Source: a virus. Taken from it: a stretch of 23,621 nucleotides of DNA. Position 1 is the stretch's first letter, and the number at the start of each line of letters is the position of its first letter. The notes beneath the pieces were generated by a model. It was not told the origin of the DNA. It saw nothing but the letters and a program-made list of their open reading frames with translations, and ran no database searches. Shown here piece by piece: positions 7,393 through 14,832 of the stretch. The stretch covers positions 1-23,621 of the IMG/VR virus record IMGVR_UViG_3300044678_000489. One strand, 5' to 3'. The position numbers and the translations under genes were made by a program.

Positions 7393-7866
7393 ATGCCAAC
7401 AGACAACTTAGGCTACACCCCCGGCACCGGCGCGAAAGTCGCTACCCGCGATGCCACGTACAGCGGCGAAGCGGCTCATGTGCAGGTTCTTGGGCTAGCG
7501 ACGCTTGCGGGGCCGGACGACGCGAAAACGGCGACCGATGTCTCGCAGGCCGCGCCGCTGCCGGTCATGCCGCTCGGCGAGCTGGTGGAGGCGCTCGAAG
7601 CGCAGCGCATGGCACTGCAAGCCTTGACCCGCACGATCGGGCAGTCGATGCCGGATGTGTCGGGGCGGCTGCGCGTGGCGATCGACGCGATCTCGGCATC
7701 GCTCACGCTCTCGACCATCTCGACAATCAGCAGCGTGACGACCGTGACGACCGTGTCGACGGTGTCGAACCAAACGAACATGGGCGGCTTCAGCGCCACG
7801 GAACAGATCCCGGTGCTCATGCGGCTCGGCATCGGCAACCTTCGCGGCAACATTTCGGTGACCTGA
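7393..7866 (+). CDS. Phage protein with Thr/Ser/Val three-residue repeat
   Basis: The start is ATG 7393, four bases after the previous stop, giving 157 residues. After a polar N-terminus and a helical stretch (GELVEALEAQRMALQALTRT) comes a run of three-residue units around 112-130 (TIS, TIS, SVT, TVT, TVS, TVS). Such runs suggest a trimeric beta-structured stalk. The C-terminus (FSATEQIPVLMRLGIGNLRG) is more globular. A helix followed by a thin repeat stalk is what short trimeric fibres look like, but the function is not known. Confidence 0.6.
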   Translation: MPTDNLGYTPGTGAKVATRDATYSGEAAHVQVLGLATLAGPDDAKTATDVSQAAPLPVMPLGELVEALEAQRMALQALTRTIGQSMPDVSGRLRVAIDAISASLTLSTISTISSVTTVTTVSTVSNQTNMGGFSATEQIPVLMRLGIGNLRGNISVT

Positions 7867-7867
7867 C

Positions 7868-9313
7868 ATGGCGACCACGAACGGCAATAGGAAGATTCTC
7901 GATCTGAAGCGGTGGGAGTTCTGCTCGCCCGCCCCGTCGAGCACTGCGACCGCGCATTTCATCGTGTCGTCGCGGCACTACCGGCAACAGCAGATGCTTG
8001 TGACGAGCAACACTGCTGCTGCGCTGTACAACCCGCTCGAGGACGCATGGATCACGCTTCCGTCGCCCGCGCTTGCGGGGACTTTCGGTGCGGGGGCGTG
8101 CGGCGTTGCCGGCAGCTTCAGCACCGGCACGACGGTGGCCGCGTCTTCGCTGCCGGTGAGTGCGGGCGTGGGTACGACGACGATCAGCATCACGACGAAC
8201 CAGACGCTCGCGCGTGACCTGCGCGGGTACAGCGTGTACTTCGTCGGCGGCACGAACGCGGGCAAGCTCAAGACGATCGCGTCGAACACGATCGGCGCGA
8301 ACGCGGTGATTACCTTCACGGAAGCCGAGGCGACCGCGTTCGACGCGACGAGCACGTTCAGGCTGAAGACCCCTGTTTTCTACGTGCTCGGCGCGGGCAC
8401 GCTGGCGTCGGCGAGCTTCCGCAAGTATTGCTTCGCCACGAACTCGTGGACCACGCTGACGCAGACCGGCCTGCCGGGAAGCGTGACGACGGATAGCAAG
8501 CTCATCTCGACGCCCGCGTGGATCGACAGCGGATTCAAGAGCTTCGCGACCGGCACGGCGACTGCGGGTGCTTCGACCACGCTGACGAACAGCGCGAAGG
8601 CGTGGACGACGAACCAGTGGACGAATTATCAGATCCGCATTACCGCCGGCACTGGCGCGGGGCAGATTCGCACGGTCGCGAGCAATACGGGCACCGTCAT
8701 CACCGTCGGTAGTGCATGGACGACGACGCCCGATGCAACGTCGCAGTACAGCATCGAGGGCAATGACGACTTCCTGTACTACATGGGGAGCGGCGTCGTC
8801 ACCCTGTACCGCTACTCGATCAGCGGTAACTCGTGGTCGACGCTGAGTCCCGGAGCCGCGCGGGCTGCCGCGCCCGGTGCTGGCATGTCGGGCCACTGGA
8901 TTCATTCGGTCTCGGCAAGCGACTGGACGAACGAAAACGCGATCCTGAACGGGCGCTACATCTACAGCTTCCAAGGCGCCAACACAACCGGCCTGCATCG
9001 CTACGATATCGCCGGCAACACCTGGGCCACGATTACCTACGCGCCGCCGGGCGACGCGATAAGCGCCGGCACGAAGTGGGCGTACAACAAAGACCGGCTG
9101 TACATGCAGCGGGACAACACCGGCCGCTGGTTTTGCTTCGACTTCGCGGAGCAGGCGATGCAGCCGTGGAGCACGATGACGTACACGCAGGGCGCAGCGG
9201 TCCTCGGCGATACCGCGTTTGACGTCACGTACCGCGACGGCGCGACGGAGATCGACTACGTGTACATGCTGCTGAACACCAGCAACGTGATGCTGCGGCA
9301 AATGGTGATCTGA
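7868..9313 (+). CDS. Kelch-like beta-propeller virion protein with duplicated insert
   Basis: This 481-residue protein starts at ATG 7868, one base after the previous stop. Kelch-type blades are suggested by repeated patterns of tyrosine- and tryptophan-containing strands (YNPLEDAWITL, CFATNSWTTL, YRYSISGNSWSTL, HRYDIAGNTWATI). Between blades lie two copies of a Gly/Thr-rich domain, at about 84-166 and 226-297. Both contain a GxxAGxxxTIASNT-like core and end in DATSxxxxI. The protein ends in a beta segment (YVYMLLNTSNVMLRQMVI). A carbohydrate- or protein-binding role on the particle surface is inferred. It is too regular to be an antisense shadow. Confidence 0.7.
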   Translation: MATTNGNRKILDLKRWEFCSPAPSSTATAHFIVSSRHYRQQQMLVTSNTAAALYNPLEDAWITLPSPALAGTFGAGACGVAGSFSTGTTVAASSLPVSAGVGTTTISITTNQTLARDLRGYSVYFVGGTNAGKLKTIASNTIGANAVITFTEAEATAFDATSTFRLKTPVFYVLGAGTLASASFRKYCFATNSWTTLTQTGLPGSVTTDSKLISTPAWIDSGFKSFATGTATAGASTTLTNSAKAWTTNQWTNYQIRITAGTGAGQIRTVASNTGTVITVGSAWTTTPDATSQYSIEGNDDFLYYMGSGVVTLYRYSISGNSWSTLSPGAARAAAPGAGMSGHWIHSVSASDWTNENAILNGRYIYSFQGANTTGLHRYDIAGNTWATITYAPPGDAISAGTKWAYNKDRLYMQRDNTGRWFCFDFAEQAMQPWSTMTYTQGAAVLGDTAFDVTYRDGATEIDYVYMLLNTSNVMLRQMVI

Positions 9314-9480
9314 TGAGCTACGTGCAGACGCTCATCGCGATGGCGCAGCGCCGTCTCGCGTACCTGTCAGCGCAGCGCACGGCCGCCGATGCGCTCGGGG
9401 ATGCGGAGCAAGTTGCGCGGCTGGACGATCAGATCGCCGAGGTCGAGCAGACGATCGCGGCGCTGCAAGCACTGGGCTAA
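9313..9480 (+). CDS. Small helical coiled-coil protein (55 aa)
   Basis: The ATG at 9313 overlaps the preceding stop (TGATG), and TAA is at 9478-9480. The 55 residues form two likely helices (QTLIAMAQRRLAYLSAQRTA and EQVARLDDQIAEVEQTIAAL) with heptad hydrophobics and no other motif. It resembles the short coiled-coil protein between terL and portal in size and style, but not in sequence. It fills the gap between the kelch protein and the repeat protein exactly, which supports it as real. Function is unknown; an oligomerisation or attachment partner of a neighbouring fibre is possible. Confidence 0.7.
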   Translation: MSYVQTLIAMAQRRLAYLSAQRTAADALGDAEQVARLDDQIAEVEQTIAALQALG

Positions 9481-9483
9481 GCC

Positions 9484-10803
9484 ATGCTGTTGACGCTGCT
9501 CGCTCCGTCGAGCGGCCCGCGACTTTACGCGGTCATCTACGCGTCCGCGCTGGCCGCGCCGTCGGCCGCGCAGATCAAGGCCGGGCAGAACGTCAACAGC
9601 ACGGCGGCGACGTGGGCCGGCTCGATCGCCGCGCCGACATCGACGCAGACGGTCGACTGGCCGAGCCTTGCGACGGGGCTCACGGCGGGGACGAGCTACC
9701 GCGTCAGCTTCGTCTGGTCGGACGGGACGGCGAACTCGGAACGCGACACGTCGGAGCCGTGGACGACCGATGCGGCGGGGTCGACGTACGCCGGCACCAT
9801 AAGCGAATCGGTCAGCATCGCCGATTCGATAAACGGCGAGTCGACTCTTGGCGTCACGGTCACTGAGTCCGTAACGCTATCGGATTCGCCGTCCGGCGCG
9901 GGCACGTTTGGCGTCAACGTCAGCGAGTCCGCGACGCTGACGGATGCGCTCGACGGCGCGGTCGCGTACCCCGGCACGCTGACCGAGTCGGCGACGCTAA
10001 CGGACTCGCTGTCCGGTGTGCCGGCGTTTGACGGCACGTTGTCGGAGTCCGCAACGCTCACCGACTCGCTGTCGGGCGTGACGGTCATGGCCGGCACGGT
10101 GTCGGAGACGGCAGCAGTCACCGACACGCTGTCCGGTGCGGCGACGCTGGACGTAACGCTGTCGGAGACGGAAAGCGTCACCGATTCGCTGTCGGGCGTG
10201 GCGACGCTGGGCGGTTCGATCAGCGAGTCCGCAACGCTCACCGACTCGCTGTCGGGCGAGATCATCCCGGCCGGCGCAGTGCCGGGGACGCTGTCCGAGT
10301 CGCTGCCGATCACGGACGCGTTCAGCGCGACGGTGATCTACGGCGGGACGCTGTCGGAACCGTCGGCGCTGTCGGATGCGCTGTCGGTCTCCGGCGGCAC
10401 GCCGGTTGAATCTGCGGAGCCGTACCCCAAGCCTGCCGGCCGCCCGAAACCGCGTCGGTACGTGGTCGAGGTGGACGGCGAGGACTTCATCGTGGAGTCC
10501 GTCGAGGAAGCGCAGGCGCTGCTCGCGCGTGCGGTGGAGGTGGCCGAGGAAGCCGCCCCGCAAGCGGTCAAGCGTGCGCGGCGTCAGGCGGCCCGCAAGA
10601 AAGCGCCCGAGACGCAAGTGCCGGTGCCGGTGGTGCAAGTCACCGAAGGCGCGGACGCGGCGTTGCAGGCGATGGTGGCCGAGATCCAAGCGCGCATCGA
10701 CGCAGCCTACGAACAGGCGGCCCGTGACGAGGAATTGCGCCTGTATCTCGCAGCGCAAGCTCGTGAGCAAGACGACGAGGAGGCAGTGCTGCTGCTGTTA
10801 TGA
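9484..10803 (+). CDS. FN3-like protein with tandem SESATLTDSLSG repeats, probable fibre
   Basis: The 439 residues have four parts. Residues about 10-95 look like a fibronectin-III type domain (APSAAQIKAGQN, LATGLTAGTSYRVSFVWSDG). From residue 104 to about 304 there are ten units of roughly 20 residues with core GTLSESATLTDSLSG, rich in Ser, Thr and acidic residues. About 310-350 carries RRYVVEVDGEDFIVESVEEA, a segment seen near the end of similar phage proteins. The rest is helical with a basic cluster (KRARRQAARKK) and an acidic end. Repeat number probably sets fibre length. It ends in an ATGA overlap. Tail or head fibre is inferred; the receptor, if any, is unknown. Confidence 0.7.
   Translation: MLLTLLAPSSGPRLYAVIYASALAAPSAAQIKAGQNVNSTAATWAGSIAAPTSTQTVDWPSLATGLTAGTSYRVSFVWSDGTANSERDTSEPWTTDAAGSTYAGTISESVSIADSINGESTLGVTVTESVTLSDSPSGAGTFGVNVSESATLTDALDGAVAYPGTLTESATLTDSLSGVPAFDGTLSESATLTDSLSGVTVMAGTVSETAAVTDTLSGAATLDVTLSETESVTDSLSGVATLGGSISESATLTDSLSGEIIPAGAVPGTLSESLPITDAFSATVIYGGTLSEPSALSDALSVSGGTPVESAEPYPKPAGRPKPRRYVVEVDGEDFIVESVEEAQALLARAVEVAEEAAPQAVKRARRQAARKKAPETQVPVPVVQVTEGADAALQAMVAEIQARIDAAYEQAARDEELRLYLAAQAREQDDEEAVLLLL
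9793..10398 (+). repeat. Tandem in-frame repeat array, about 60-bp units
   Basis: Ten units begin at 9793, 9850, 9910, 9973, 10033, 10093, 10153, 10213, 10285 and 10345. Most are exactly 60 bases; the exceptions are 57, 63 and 72, all multiples of three, and the last is incomplete. A 34-base stretch is identical at 10045-10078 and 10225-10258, exactly 180 bases (three units) apart, which points to recent internal duplication or gene conversion. Confidence 0.9.
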
Positions 10804-11078
10804 CGGACGCTGAACGAGTACGACGCGCGGATGCCGCGAAGCGATTGCTGGAGGACGCGCTGATGGCCGAGGCGTTTGCGTCAGTCCGCACCGCAATTCT
10901 TCAACGCATCGAGGACGCGCCGCTGCGCGACCGTGACGGCGTGCATGAGCTGAAGCTGATGCTCAAGCTGCTGCGCGACGTGCGCGGCAACCTTGAGACT
11001 TTCATCCGCGACGGCAAGATCGCGGCGCTTCACATCGAAGAAGAACGCAAGAAACGACGATTCGGGATCTTCCCGTAA
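10800..11078 (+). CDS. Small helical phage protein upstream of scaffold (92 aa)
   Basis: The ATG at 10800 overlaps the previous stop (ATGA). The protein is almost wholly helical and charged: EAxRRxDAAKRLLEDALMAE-like N-terminus, LQRIEDAPLRDRDG in the middle, KLMLKLLRDVRGNLETFI, and a basic end EEERKKRRFGIFP. Similar short proteins with a conserved LRDVRGNLE-type segment occur before scaffold and coat genes of tailed phages. Their role is not established; an assembly chaperone or scaffold partner is plausible. An intrinsic terminator follows it directly. Confidence 0.65.
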   Translation: MTDAERVRRADAAKRLLEDALMAEAFASVRTAILQRIEDAPLRDRDGVHELKLMLKLLRDVRGNLETFIRDGKIAALHIEEERKKRRFGIFP

Positions 11079-11100
11079 CGCGGCATTTGCCGCACACCCA

Positions 11101-11125
11101 AAGGGGGCGCATCTAGCGCCCTTTT
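11101..11125 (+). terminator. Intrinsic terminator before the scaffold gene
   Basis: GGGCGC (11105-11110) pairs with GCGCCC (11116-11121) around the 5-base loop ATCTA. A11101-G11104 can extend the pairing with the TTTT at 11122-11125. A smaller hairpin, GCGGC ATTT GCCGC, lies just upstream at 11080-11093. No clear promoter is seen between here and the scaffold start, so scaffold and capsid expression would need read-through, as under antitermination. Confidence 0.75.
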
Positions 11126-11144
11126 GCATTTCTAGGACTGACAC

Positions 11145-12113
11145 ATGAGCGAACAACCCGGTACGCCGGACTCGCAACCGAGCATGGAATCGCGCATCGA
11201 AAGCATGCTGTTCGGCGAGGAGCCGAGCGTGCCTGCGGAGATGCACGAAACCGCCGACCCCGTGATGGATGCGGATGACGCGGCGGAACCCGAAAGCGAC
11301 GTACAACCCGAGGCGCAGACCGATGCGGCGCCGCAAGAGGGCACGTCTGAGCTTGAGGAAATCAACTACCTCGGCAAGCAGTACAAGGTGCCGAAGGAGT
11401 TGGCCGAGGACTTCCGGCAGCGCGACGCCTACACGAAGCGCACGCAGGAAGTCGCAGAGCGCGCCCGGATGATCGAAGCGTATGAGCAGCAACTGCAAGT
11501 ACGTCAGGCATTCGAGCAGGCGACCACGGACAAGCGCGAGCAACTGTCGCAACTGCAATCGCAGTTGGCGCAATTCAAGCAAGTCGACTGGTCGCAACTG
11601 GACACGGATTCGATCGTCCGTCTGAAGACTCAGCAGGACACGATCCGCGACAAGATTGGCGAACTGAACACCCAACTGAACGGCGATTGGCAGCGGGTGC
11701 AAGGCGAGCAGGAAAGCGCCAAGCGTCAACTGCTGCAAGCGGCAAGCGACTACTTGACCAAGTCGATTCCCGATTGGGGGCCGGCGCGGATTCAAGCGAT
11801 TCGCAAGCAGGCAATTGCCGAGGGGTTCACTGCGGAACAGGTCGAGGCGATGAGCCAGAACCCGAATCCGCTGACGCCGATGCTGTTCAAGCTGCTGGAC
11901 AAGGCCGAGCGGCTGTCGTCCATCGAGCAGCGGTCTCAGTCCGCTCTGACGAAAGCGAAGGCGGCGCCCCCCGTTGCAAAACCGGGCGCGTCCGACCCGC
12001 AACTGAGCGAGCGTATGAAAACGCTCAACTTCCGCAAGCAAGTTTCCACCGCGAAGACGCCAGCGCAGAAACACGCGTTGATCTTGCAGCGGCTGGAAAA
12101 GAAATTCGGGTGA
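11145..12113 (+). CDS. Capsid scaffolding protein
   Basis: This 322-residue protein is placed directly before the major capsid gene, as scaffolds are. It has an acidic disordered N-terminal third (many D, E and P up to about 70), a short segment INYLGKQYKVPKELAEDF, then long coiled-coil helices (VAERARMIEAYEQQLQVRQA onward, with LSQLQSQLAQFKQ). A basic C-terminal helical tail (RMKTLNFRKQVSTAKTP, ILQRLEKKFG) resembles the coat-binding end of P22-type scaffolds. It would guide coat assembly and then leave the prohead. No protease gene is visible nearby. The ribosome site AGGA at 11134-11137 lies 7 bases before the ATG. Confidence 0.85.
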   Translation: MSEQPGTPDSQPSMESRIESMLFGEEPSVPAEMHETADPVMDADDAAEPESDVQPEAQTDAAPQEGTSELEEINYLGKQYKVPKELAEDFRQRDAYTKRTQEVAERARMIEAYEQQLQVRQAFEQATTDKREQLSQLQSQLAQFKQVDWSQLDTDSIVRLKTQQDTIRDKIGELNTQLNGDWQRVQGEQESAKRQLLQAASDYLTKSIPDWGPARIQAIRKQAIAEGFTAEQVEAMSQNPNPLTPMLFKLLDKAERLSSIEQRSQSALTKAKAAPPVAKPGASDPQLSERMKTLNFRKQVSTAKTPAQKHALILQRLEKKFG

Positions 12114-12117
12114 CACC

Positions 12118-13089
12118 ATGCCTGCTATTACCGGTACTAACCAGTCTTTCGGCGTCGGCACTGCCGGCGGTCTGCGCGAGGACCTCGAAGATGTGATCTG
12201 GGACCTCTTCGCCGAGGAGACCTGGGCGCTGACCAACCTTGACAAAGTGGACGCGTCCGCCGTCTACCACGAGTGGATGACCGACGCGCTCGTCGCGCCG
12301 GCCGCCAACCGACAGGTCGAGGGTGACGACGGCACGTTCGCGTCGATCTCGCACCCGGTGCGGGTCGGCAACTACCAGCAGATCAGCTCCAAGATGTTCG
12401 TCATCTCGGGCACGCTGGAGGCCGTCAGCAAGGCGGGCCGCAAGAAGGAAGCGGCGCGTCAGGCGATGAAGCAGATGCGCGAACTCAAGCAGGACATGGA
12501 GTTCGCGACCGTCCGCAACCAGGGTTCCTCGGCCCCGGCGTCGACCACCGCTCGCTCGACCGCCTCGATGGAGTCGTGGCTCTCGACCAACGAGATCCTC
12601 GCCACCAGCACGTCGTCGGCCACCACGCCGGGCTTCGTGTCGGGCGCCGTTGCGGCCCCGACCGACGGCACGACCACGGGTGCGCTGACCGTCGCGGCGC
12701 TGAACAGCGCGCTGCAAGGTGCGTGGTCGGCGGGTGGTCAAGTGACGACCATCCTGACCGGCCCGACGCAGAAGCTCGTGATGGACGGCTTCACCGGCAT
12801 CGCGACCCGCTTCGTGGACAACGGGCGTTCGCAGCAGGCGTCGATCATCGGCGCGGCGGCGATGTACGTGTCCTCGTTCGGGACGCACGCGATCCGCCTG
12901 CACCGCCACGTCCGCTCGTCGGTCGTGCTGTGCCTGGACCCGGAGTACTGGGCCATCTCGTTCCTGCGCCGGCCGTTCACCACCGACCTCGCCAAGACCG
13001 GCGACGCCGACAAGAAGGCGATGTACGTCGAGTGGGGTCTGGTCTGCCGCAACGAGAAGGCTTCGGCCAAGGTCGTCGCGCTCTCTTGA
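12118..13089 (+). CDS. Major capsid protein (SU10/DUF5309-like)
   Basis: The 323-residue protein carries the stretch YQQISSKMFVISGTLEAVSK (about 86-105) followed by a long charged helix (KKEAARQAMKQMRELKQDME, 109-128) and FATVRNQG. That is the signature of the SU10-type major capsid family with the HK97 fold, where the helix is the spine helix. An N-terminal arm (about 1-45) and a Ser/Thr/Ala-rich region (about 136-180) precede the A-domain. The C-terminal half contains TILTGPTQKLVMDGF, VLCLDPEYWAISFLRRPF and ends VALS. It follows scaffold with a four-base gap. This is the most abundant virion protein and a candidate target of the downstream modification enzymes. Confidence 0.92.
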   Translation: MPAITGTNQSFGVGTAGGLREDLEDVIWDLFAEETWALTNLDKVDASAVYHEWMTDALVAPAANRQVEGDDGTFASISHPVRVGNYQQISSKMFVISGTLEAVSKAGRKKEAARQAMKQMRELKQDMEFATVRNQGSSAPASTTARSTASMESWLSTNEILATSTSSATTPGFVSGAVAAPTDGTTTGALTVAALNSALQGAWSAGGQVTTILTGPTQKLVMDGFTGIATRFVDNGRSQQASIIGAAAMYVSSFGTHAIRLHRHVRSSVVLCLDPEYWAISFLRRPFTTDLAKTGDADKKAMYVEWGLVCRNEKASAKVVALS

Positions 13090-13107
13090 TTTGACGTAGT
13101 ACCAACC

Positions 13108-13138
13108 GAGGGGGCCGGGGCAACTCGGCCTCCTTTCT
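13108..13138 (+). terminator. Terminator-like hairpin after the capsid gene
   Basis: GGGGGCCG (13110-13117) pairs with CGGCCTCC (13126-13133), with one G-U wobble, around loop GGGCAACT. A TTTCTC tail follows, and A13109-T13134 can add a pair. It could attenuate transcription after the capsid gene so that downstream genes are made in smaller amounts. Its 3' side reaches to within a few bases of the next ATG. Confidence 0.65.
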
Positions 13139-13139
13139 C

Positions 13140-13466
13140 ATGCCTGACTTCTTCGATTACGACCCGCTCAAGGGCGTCACATCTTTCTTCGACTACGACG
13201 ACGCGACGGGCATTGCGACCATCCGCAAGGTGCAGGACAACTCGCTGCTGCTCGACTACGCAGCCGAGGCCCGCAACGCGGGGCTGTCGGATCGCAAGTA
13301 CAAGAAAAGCGACTGGGCGCTGTACTGCTACATCCCCGAATGGCTGGAGATTGAATTGATGAAACGCGGTTTGAGCATCGACCGCGTGGACGACCACCGC
13401 AAGATTCTGTCGATCATCAACCGGGAGTTCCCGGCGATGAAGATGACGGATAAAACGCATGCGTGA
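13140..13466 (+). CDS. Small phage protein after the capsid gene (108 aa)
   Basis: The ATG at 13140 lies directly after the post-capsid hairpin and has no Shine-Dalgarno sequence before it (the adjacent sequence is CCTCC-type, the opposite of one). The N-terminus MPDFFDYDPLKGVTSFFDYD with its FxYDPLxGxxxxFxYD pattern is a style I associate with small proteins next to podophage capsid genes, so I keep this start. A globular part follows (SDRKYKKSDWALYCYIPEWL, IELMKRGLSIDRVDDHRK). Function is not known. The last eight bases overlap the next gene. Confidence 0.7.
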   Translation: MPDFFDYDPLKGVTSFFDYDDATGIATIRKVQDNSLLLDYAAEARNAGLSDRKYKKSDWALYCYIPEWLEIELMKRGLSIDRVDDHRKILSIINREFPAMKMTDKTHA

Positions 13467-14832
13467 GGCCGACGCGATCCGCAAGGTTGCGGAGAAGGGC
13501 GAGACGGGCCGCGCGTGGGCGATGTTGAAGCCGGTGCTGGTGGAGCATCCCGACGATGCGCGGGTGCTGATGCTGGCGACGTACATCCTTGATCGGCAGG
13601 GCGAGTTCGGTGCCGGTTACCAAGTCGCCAAACGGGTGTGCGACCTCATGCCGCACAACGCGTCCACGTGGCTGAACATGGGCAAGATGTGCGACAACAT
13701 CTGGCGAATGGACGAAGCGATCCAGTGCTACGAGAAAGCACTGACGTGGGCGCCTGACGCAGCCGCAAAAGTGATGTGCTACGTCAACATCAGCGCGGCG
13801 CACATGCAGATGGGGCGCTTTCGCAAGGCTGCGGACTATGCCGAGCGGGCGCTGAGAATCGACCCCGAGTCGCGCAAGGCGCGTCACAACCTGGGGCTGG
13901 CGCAACTTGCGGCGCACGACTGGCGCAACGGCTGGAAGAACTACCGCTTCTCGATGGGAAGCGATGCGCGCCCGCAGTACAACTACGGCAAGGCCGGCGA
14001 GTGGCACGGCGAGCACGACAAGATCGTCGTGGTGACCGGCGAGCAGGGGCTAGGCGACGAGATATGCGCAGCGAGCGTCTACCCAGACTTGATCGGCGTC
14101 TCCAAGCGCGTGATCGTGGACACGGTGCCGCGCCTTGTGGGCCTGTTCGCACGCTCGTTCCCGCAAGCCAAGGTGTACGGCACGCGCGGCGACAAGGTGC
14201 TGGACTGGGATGCGGAGGACACCGAGCCTGACGCCTCGATCACGGCGATGCAGCTCGGCGAGTATTTCCGCAATGCGGACGCCGACTACACGGGCGATGC
14301 GTACCTGACGCCGTGCCCAATCCGCACGGAAGGCTGGCGCGCAAACTTCCGTGCGATGAACCGGCCCGTGATCGGTGTGGCGTGGACGGGCGGCATCTTG
14401 CAGACGGGCGCGAAGTGGCGCCGCTGGACGCTGGAGGACTTGCTGCCGGTGTTCCGCGCGATGCCGCACGCGCTGTTCGTGTCCTTGCAGTGGAAGGACG
14501 CGCACGACGACATCGCGCTGTTTCACATGAAACACCCCGACGTGAACCTCGTGCAGTACCCGTGGGCGATGCTCACCGACGACTACGACGACACGGCGGC
14601 GCTGGTCGCTGCGTGCGATGCGGTGGTGTCGATGCAGACCAGCGTCATCCACTTGGCGGGCGCGCTCGGCGTGCCGACGTATGTGGGCGTCTCCAAGGTG
14701 AGCCAGTGGCGCTACGGCGAATCGGGCGACACGCTGCCTTGGTATCGCAGCGTGCGGCTGTTCCGGCAGGCGCAGGACGAGAAGTGGCCGATGGACAAGA
14801 TCGTGGAGGCGGTGAGTGCTAATCACGGATGA
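13459..14832 (+). CDS. TPR-glycosyltransferase fusion, O-GlcNAc-transferase-like architecture
   Basis: This 457-residue protein has about four to five tetratricopeptide-like helical pairs over residues 10-165 (NASTWLNMGKMCDNIWRMDE, CYVNISAAHMQMGRFRKA). A glycosyltransferase region then shows a G-loop GEQGLGDEI at 194-202, a block IGVAWTGGI, DTAALVAACDAVVSMQTSV leading to H398 and LAGALG (399-404), and WYRSVRLFRQ at 428-437. Those C-terminal blocks are the hallmark of GT9/GT41-like TPR glycosyltransferases (GT-B fold) that bind a nucleotide sugar; the TPR part usually recruits a protein acceptor. It starts at ATG 13459, overlaps the preceding gene by 8 bases and the methyltransferase by 17. 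Donor and acceptor are unknown. Confidence 0.85.
   Translation: MREADAIRKVAEKGETGRAWAMLKPVLVEHPDDARVLMLATYILDRQGEFGAGYQVAKRVCDLMPHNASTWLNMGKMCDNIWRMDEAIQCYEKALTWAPDAAAKVMCYVNISAAHMQMGRFRKAADYAERALRIDPESRKARHNLGLAQLAAHDWRNGWKNYRFSMGSDARPQYNYGKAGEWHGEHDKIVVVTGEQGLGDEICAASVYPDLIGVSKRVIVDTVPRLVGLFARSFPQAKVYGTRGDKVLDWDAEDTEPDASITAMQLGEYFRNADADYTGDAYLTPCPIRTEGWRANFRAMNRPVIGVAWTGGILQTGAKWRRWTLEDLLPVFRAMPHALFVSLQWKDAHDDIALFHMKHPDVNLVQYPWAMLTDDYDDTAALVAACDAVVSMQTSVIHLAGALGVPTYVGVSKVSQWRYGESGDTLPWYRSVRLFRQAQDEKWPMDKIVEAVSANHG
14805..14809 (+). promoter_or_regulatory. Ribosome binding site for the GTG start at 14816
   Basis: GGAGG inside the end of the glycosyltransferase gene lies 6 bases before GTG 14816. 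It supports that non-ATG start for the methyltransferase over later in-frame candidates. Confidence 0.65.

Noticed and set aside
7817-9301. A 494-codon open frame on the minus strand over the kelch gene
   Set aside because: It mirrors the kelch gene almost end to end and has only Arg-rich composition, so it is a coding-bias shadow.
9696-10313. A minus-strand frame with its own SDSESVSVADS-like repeats
   Set aside because: The repetition is simply the complement of the 60-bp plus-strand array, which stays open in several frames because each unit is a multiple of three.
9793-10398. Possible CRISPR-like array
   Set aside because: The units are contiguous, in frame and coding, with diverged copies and no unique spacers between identical repeats.
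11079-11144. Possible promoter for scaffold and capsid
   Set aside because: TTGCCG at 11088-11093 with CATCTA at 11110-11115 is a poor match, and the -10 would lie inside the terminator hairpin.
10881-12245. A 454-codon minus-strand frame over the scaffold gene
   Set aside because: It is the complement of the Gln/Glu/Ala-rich scaffold codons and has no independent support.
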